Assembly (NCBI GenBank): GCA_017307315.1
Contig: JAFKFF010000063.1
Location: 1 to 8,852, forward strand
DNA length: 8,852 nucleotides
Direction of reading: 5' to 3'
From: Alphaproteobacteria bacterium
GTDB taxonomy: Bacteria; Pseudomonadota; Alphaproteobacteria; Micropepsales; Micropepsaceae
Shown: positions 6,424 to 8,852 of the stretch, one piece after another
Numbering within the stretch: the stretch's first letter is position 1
Layout of the letters: each line of letters starts with the position of its first letter
Position numbers and translations under genes: made by a program
Notes under the pieces: model-generated
The model's input: only the letters and a program-made list of their open reading frames with translations
Told to the model about the DNA's origin: nothing
The model's database searches: none

Positions 6424-6460
6424 TCTTCCCCCGCCAGTGGCTTTGCCGCGCGGGGGAAGA
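6424..6460. repeat. 11-bp inverted repeat sharing its arm with the one at 7911
   Basis: TCTTCCCCCGC (6424-6434) and its exact complement GCGGGGGAAGA (6450-6460) flank a 15-base spacer that contains GGC-TTT-GCC. The same 11-base left arm recurs at 7911-7921, where the right arm matches with one change. There is no T-run, so it is not a standard terminator. Two related intergenic copies in under 2 kb suggest a dispersed palindromic repeat family. Confidence 0.65.
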
Positions 6461-6554
6461 AAGCCGGAGCCAAGACGCAAGAATTGGGCGTGAGCGGAGC
6501 ATGCGTCAGCACGTGAGGAGGCCGCGACGACGTCCGGGACGAAAAGACCCGCGC

Positions 6555-7166
6555 CTAATGCGCGAAGATGTCGATCTCTTCCCAGCCGGCCAGATCCAAT
6601 TCCGCCCGGGCGGGAAGGAAGTCGAAACAGGCTTTCGCCAGATGCGTACGCCCTTCGCGCGCCAGCATGCCGTCCAGAGTGGCTTTCAGCGCATGCAGGT
6701 GCGCCACATCGCTGGCGGCATAGGCGAGCTGCTTTTCCGTCAGGTCCGGCGCGCCCCAGTCGGAACTTTGCTGTTCCTTCGACAATTCCACATTGAGCAA
6801 TTCGCGCACCAGATCCTTCAAGCCATGCCGGTCGGTGTAGGTGCGGACCAGCTTGGAGGCGATCTTGGTGCAATAGATCGGCGCACAGACCACATCCAGA
6901 TACTGCCGGAACATCGCGACATCGAAGCGGGCGAAATGGAACAGCTTGGTCACTGACGGATCGGCGAGCATCCGCTTGAGGTTGGGCGCCGCATAGTGTC
7001 CGGCGGCAAATTGCACCGCGTGGCAGACCCCGTCGCCGGCGGACAATTGGGCCAGGCAGAGCCGGTCGCGGAACGGATTGAGGCCAAGCGTCTCGGTATC
7101 GATCGCAACCAGCTTGCCCAGATCCAGCCCGTCCGGCAGATCGCCCTTATGCAGATGAATCTTCAT
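6555..7166 (-). CDS. nrnC: NrnC-type DEDDy 3'-5' exoribonuclease (short RNase D family)
   Basis: Probably degrades very short RNAs, including dinucleotides from c-di-GMP and RNA turnover, replacing Orn in many alphaproteobacteria. The 203-residue protein is a lone exonuclease domain. It has Asp23 and Glu25 (IDTET), Asp82 (HFARFD), and Tyr149 and Asp153 (YAASD), giving the DEDDy set. It lacks the HRDC domains of the roughly 375-residue E. coli RNase D. The segments TKIASKLVRTYTDRHGLK, QQSSDW and the end GWEEIDIFAH closely resemble Bartonella NrnC as I recall it. I chose the ATG at 7166 because GGGGAG (7176-7171) precedes it and KIHLHKGDLPD matches family N-termini; an ATG at 7199 would add 11 unsupported residues. 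Annotation pipelines often label such proteins ribonuclease D. It ends 320 bases before the kdsD operon. Confidence 0.88.
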   Translation of the reverse strand: MKIHLHKGDLPDGLDLGKLVAIDTETLGLNPFRDRLCLAQLSAGDGVCHAVQFAAGHYAAPNLKRMLADPSVTKLFHFARFDVAMFRQYLDVVCAPIYCTKIASKLVRTYTDRHGLKDLVRELLNVELSKEQQSSDWGAPDLTEKQLAYAASDVAHLHALKATLDGMLAREGRTHLAKACFDFLPARAELDLAGWEEIDIFAH

Positions 7167-7170
7167 GTAT

Positions 7171-7176
7171 CTCCCC
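7171..7176 (-). promoter_or_regulatory. Shine-Dalgarno deciding the nrnC start
   Basis: GGGGAG on the - strand, four bases before the ATG at 7166. The alternative in-frame ATG at 7199 would place this site inside the coding region, so 7166 is preferred. Confidence 0.7.
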
Positions 7177-7233
7177 GTATCGCAACGCAGAATACGCATC
7201 CCCCTTCCCTAACGCCAGCCGCCCGGCTTCAGC

Positions 7234-7239
7234 TATAGT
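7234..7239 (+). promoter_or_regulatory. -10 box suggesting a leaderless transcript of the TonB/TolA-like gene
   Basis: TATAGT (5 of 6 to TATAAT) ends 8 bases before the ATG at 7248, so transcription would begin at or within about two bases of the start codon. No clear -35 box lies 17 bases upstream, and there is only a poorly spaced AGG as a ribosome-binding site. Leaderless mRNAs are common in alphaproteobacteria such as Caulobacter, which makes this plausible but unproven. Confidence 0.4.
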
Positions 7240-7247
7240 GGGCAGGC

Positions 7248-7895
7248 ATGCTGCAACGCGCGCGCGCCCTCTGGCAGGAAAATCGGGCCGGCCTGACAGG
7301 TTCGGTGCTGCTGCACCTCGCTTTCATCCTGATCGCCTTCTGGTGGAGCATCACCCACCCCGTCGCCCGCCAGCCGCCGCTGAAGCCGATGCTGGTGGAT
7401 CTGGTGGTGCTGCCGCCGGCGATCCCCGGCCCGCAAGGCGGCGCCGAACGGTCCCGCCCCGCCGCAACTCCGTCCGCGCCAAAGGTTGAAGGCGTGCGCC
7501 CGAGAGCAACAGCCCCGCCCCCCGACGAATTGGAATCGCGCATCGCCAAGATGGCGGAGTTGCGCGCACCCGATACCGCCTTGCCGGCGCCCGACAATGC
7601 GTCCGGCAGCGGGACCGGCGCGGGCACGGACCAGCGCTGGTGGCCGCAACTGGAGCACAGCGCCGCGCGCGGCACCCCGGTCGCGATCCGCCTCAAGCTG
7701 TCGCGCGCGGGCGTGATCTCCGATGTCCAGATCGTCGATCAGGCCCGCTATGCCAACGACAAGCTGTTCCGCGGCATGGCCGTGTCGGCGCGCAACGCCG
7801 CGCTGCTTGCATCCCCCATTTCGCTGCCGCCGGGCCACTACGATGCGGTGATGGATATCGCCCTCACTCTCGATCCCAAAGCCGCCCTGCATTGA
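7248..7895 (+). CDS. TonB/TolA-like inner-membrane energy-transducing protein
   Basis: This 215-residue protein has the layout of TonB/TolA proteins. There is a short cytoplasmic N-terminus and a single membrane helix (about 17-35). A Pro/Ala-rich periplasmic linker (40-125) follows, then a compact C-terminal domain (about 130-211). The helix carries Ser19-x3-His23, the same S-x3-H spacing that TonB and TolA use to couple to ExbB/ExbD or TolQ/TolR. The C-terminal ISLPPGHYDAVMDIALTLDP resembles the end of TolA (LPP-Y-DI-LTFDP type), and VAIRLKLSRAGVISDVQIVD fits the TonB/TolA beta-strand pattern. No exbB, exbD, tolQ, tolR or tolB lies in the window, so the gene is an orphan here. It is divergent from nrnC with 81 bases between starts. 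The class is well supported; the partner system and substrate are unknown. Confidence 0.7.
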   Translation: MLQRARALWQENRAGLTGSVLLHLAFILIAFWWSITHPVARQPPLKPMLVDLVVLPPAIPGPQGGAERSRPAATPSAPKVEGVRPRATAPPPDELESRIAKMAELRAPDTALPAPDNASGSGTGAGTDQRWWPQLEHSAARGTPVAIRLKLSRAGVISDVQIVDQARYANDKLFRGMAVSARNAALLASPISLPPGHYDAVMDIALTLDPKAALH

Positions 7896-7910
7896 TTGCA
7901 ACACCGACTT

Positions 7911-7944
7911 TCTTCCCCCGCGAGCGGAGCGACAGCGGGGTAAG
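7911..7944. repeat. Inverted repeat related to the 6424-6460 element
   Basis: TCTTCCCCCGC (7911-7921) pairs with GCGGGGTAAGA (7935-7945) with a single mismatch around a 13-base loop. The left arm is identical to that of the hairpin at 6424. It starts 16 bases after the stop codon of the TonB/TolA-like gene. It lacks a T-run and belongs to the same presumptive dispersed repeat family. Confidence 0.6.
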
Positions 7945-7945
7945 A

Positions 7946-7976
7946 TGTCTTCCGAGGGTTTATCCCGAGGAAGACA
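7946..7976. repeat. Hairpin with a symmetric GA/GA internal loop
   Basis: TGTCTTCC (7946-7953) pairs perfectly with GGAAGACA (7969-7976). Inside, GGG (7956-7958) pairs with CCC (7964-7966) around TTTAT. The only unpaired stem positions are GA facing GA, which can form tandem G-A pairs in RNA. It abuts the preceding hairpin, making a two-hairpin unit between the TonB/TolA-like gene and the broken FGE-family gene. It may be a repeat module, an mRNA-stabilising structure or a bidirectional processing site. Confidence 0.6.
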
Positions 7977-7988
7977 GATGGGGGTAAA

Positions 7989-8165
7989 TCAAGGCAGATC
8001 GCGGGCGACGCGGAAGCCGGCAAGGCTGGAATAATCATATTCGCTGCCGTTATCGGCCGCGCTGTTGCGCGAGGCCGACCGCACGAAGATCGGGACATTG
8101 TTCCAGGCACCGCCGCGAATGACGTGTTTGGTGCAATCTCCGCGCATCCAGGCGCTGCTGTCGCT
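7989..8165 (-). pseudogene. 3' remnant of a formylglycine-generating-enzyme (SUMF1)-family gene
   Basis: Translating the - strand from about 8165 gives roughly 58 residues ending at a TGA (7991-7989), with the C-terminal hallmark of the FGE-sulfatase/SUMF1 domain: SAW..GDC, VIRGGAWNN, RSASRN and GFRVARDLP at the very end. These correspond to the family's RGGSW, RSA-R and GFR motifs. The frame is closed upstream by TAG (8168-8166), and no further family sequence is visible beyond it. The rest of the domain (about 200 residues or more) is therefore missing. The active-site cysteine pair of true sulfatase-activating enzymes is not present in this part, so the parent gene was probably a non-catalytic or divergent SUMF1 relative. 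The loss coincides with the beginning of the + strand unknown gene, suggesting a deletion, rearrangement or assembly junction near 8150-8170. Confidence 0.85.
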
Positions 8166-8646
8166 CTATTCCCTGTTCGAGGCGCGGTCCTCGATCAATT
8201 CAGCGGTCCATCTTCTCGATCCGCTTTCCGCGCGGGCGCTGTTCCTGGGCGTCACGCAGCCGGCTTATCGGGAGCTGCACAGAGACGCGGCCGCGCTGCT
8301 GGGCCACACCGACCTCTCGATCATCGCCAGCAGCCGCGACGTCGCTGAATGGATTCCCTTTCGGGCGATGACCATGCACCGGCTGGTGGAGGGACAGCCG
8401 AGCGATCTGCTCTCGAGGGCACGGCCGGAACCCCGGGCGGGCGGCGTGAACGGTTTGACCAGCCTCGAATACTGGATGGCGGTGTGGTCGGGAGCCGCGC
8501 GTGATGCCAGGGCCGTGGAGATCATAGTGTCGACGGCGGCACTCGCCTTGATGACGTTGGAGAAGGCTCCGAATGAACGGCTTCCGGCCTATCGCCGCCG
8601 GGTCAAGGCATTGTGGGACAACAGGCGCATGGCAACGGGCAGGTGA
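8119..8646 (+). CDS. Unrecognised protein, probably missing its original 5' end
   Basis: I do not recognise this family. The frame is open from 8065 (TTG) to the TGA at 8644-8646. Codons from about 8151 onward have the strong third-position G/C bias of a real gene, with content such as LLDPLSARALFLGVTQPAYRE and TSLEYWMAVWSGAARD. The first part (8065-8165) is the antisense of the SUMF1-family remnant, so the N-terminal residues from any start in that stretch are not original coding sequence. The ATG at 8119 is the only in-frame ATG there and has no Shine-Dalgarno; a true start may be lost. The protein appears soluble, with one moderately hydrophobic helix (VEIIVSTAALALMTL) and a basic C-terminus (YRRRVKALWDNRRM). 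It is convergent with the ABC ATPase gene. It is either a 3' gene fragment or a truncated hypothetical protein. Confidence 0.5.
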   Translation: MTCLVQSPRIQALLSLYSLFEARSSINSAVHLLDPLSARALFLGVTQPAYRELHRDAAALLGHTDLSIIASSRDVAEWIPFRAMTMHRLVEGQPSDLLSRARPEPRAGGVNGLTSLEYWMAVWSGAARDARAVEIIVSTAALALMTLEKAPNERLPAYRRRVKALWDNRRMATGR

Positions 8647-8704
8647 TTTCGCCCGTCTCGCACGGGGCCGGCGCGGAAATGGCCGGGCTCGGGAACGAAA
8701 AGTC

Positions 8705-8852
8705 TCAGCCTGGCCTGGACGTCTTTTTCTCTCTGTCGAGCAGCCGGGTAAGCCAGTCCGGATCCATCTCGGGGACCGACGAAAGCAGCAGCTCCGTATA
8801 AGCCGGATGGGGAGGCGACAGCACTTCCGATTTCAGCCCCTGCTGCACGACC
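8705..8852 (-). CDS. Oligopeptide/dipeptide-type ABC transporter ATP-binding protein, C-terminal end (partial)
   Basis: The - strand frame entering from the right edge encodes 48 residues to a TGA (8707-8705): VVQQGLKSEVLSPP, HPAYTELLLSSVPEMDPDWL, then a charged tail (REKKTSRPG). The EVL-PPHPAYTELLLSSVP pattern is the C-terminal oligopeptide/dipeptide transporter region found after the nucleotide-binding domain in DppD/DppF, OppD/OppF and fused two-ATPase proteins. VVQQG corresponds to the usual VEQG before it. The Walker and signature motifs lie outside the window, so substrate and subunit type cannot be decided. Its stop is 58 bases from that of the convergent unknown gene, and no clear terminator is visible between them. 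Confidence 0.82.
   Translation of the reverse strand, partial: VVQQGLKSEVLSPPHPAYTELLLSSVPEMDPDWLTRLLDREKKTSRPG

Larger units (their letters stand above)
6235..6554. other. Non-coding gap between nrnC and kdsD
   Basis: This 320-base stretch has no convincing gene in either direction. Open frames across it lack family similarity or coding character. It holds the presumed promoter region of the kdsD-lpt-rpoN operon (6235-6350) and two adjacent large hairpins (6372-6412 and 6424-6460). About 90 bases before the nrnC stop remain featureless. I see no RNA gene. Confidence 0.6.

Noticed and set aside
6372..6460. CRISPR-like array from the neighbouring hairpins
   Set aside because: The two hairpins differ in sequence and there are no regularly spaced direct repeats.
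6243..6956. Possible + strand gene filling the nrnC-kdsD gap
   Set aside because: Half of it is antisense to nrnC and the rest runs through hairpins. It has no ribosome-binding site or recognisable domain.
7838..8110. 90-codon - strand frame across the repeat region
   Set aside because: It runs out of frame with the SUMF1-family remnant and spans both hairpins and the end of the TonB/TolA-like gene.
8665..8690. CCGGC/GCCGG hairpin between the two convergent genes near the right edge
   Set aside because: A 5-bp stem without a T-tract in very GC-rich sequence; not convincing as a terminator.

Overview
The window looks like GC-rich alphaproteobacterial chromosome. The evidence is a DUF1150 protein ending in PVSVH, a short single-domain NrnC-type nuclease instead of Orn or a full RNase D, and a kpsF-lptC-lptA-lptB-rpoN cluster followed by ptsN. 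I would not name a genus from sequence alone.

Left part (1-1098, + strand): a small DUF1150 gene with a strong intrinsic terminator, then an exported cyclophilin-type peptidyl-prolyl isomerase. Its stop codon lies 3 bases from the stop codon of the convergent ptsN.

Centre (1102-6234, - strand): reading leftward from 6234 the genes are kpsF/kdsD (arabinose-5-phosphate isomerase, first step to Kdo), lptC, lptA, lptB (lipopolysaccharide transport) and rpoN (sigma-54). After a 139-base gap comes ptsN (EIIA-Ntr). kpsF/lptC and lptC/lptA overlap by 4 bases, and lptB to rpoN is 9 bases, so these five genes look like one operon. It links LPS precursor synthesis, LPS export and sigma-54. The hpf gene usually found between rpoN and ptsN is absent, and ptsN has its own sigma-70-like promoter. 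A sigma-54-like promoter (GG-N10-GC) lies upstream of kpsF.

Right-centre (6235-7895): a 320-base non-coding gap with two large hairpins, the nrnC oligoribonuclease gene (-), and a divergent TonB/TolA-like envelope protein gene (+) that may be leaderless.

Right end (7896-8852): a disrupted, accessory-looking segment. It has two tandem hairpins, one sharing an 11-base arm with a hairpin in the earlier gap. Next is a 3' remnant of a formylglycine-generating-enzyme (SUMF1)-family gene on the - strand. It is abruptly joined to an unrecognised + strand coding region. The last 148 bases are the C-terminal end of an oligopeptide/dipeptide-type ABC transporter ATPase on the - strand.

Most of the window is conserved housekeeping sequence. 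I found no convincing new multi-gene system. The most interesting points are the possible sigma-54 control of the LPS/rpoN operon, the missing hpf, the shared palindromic elements and the gene junction near 8150-8170.
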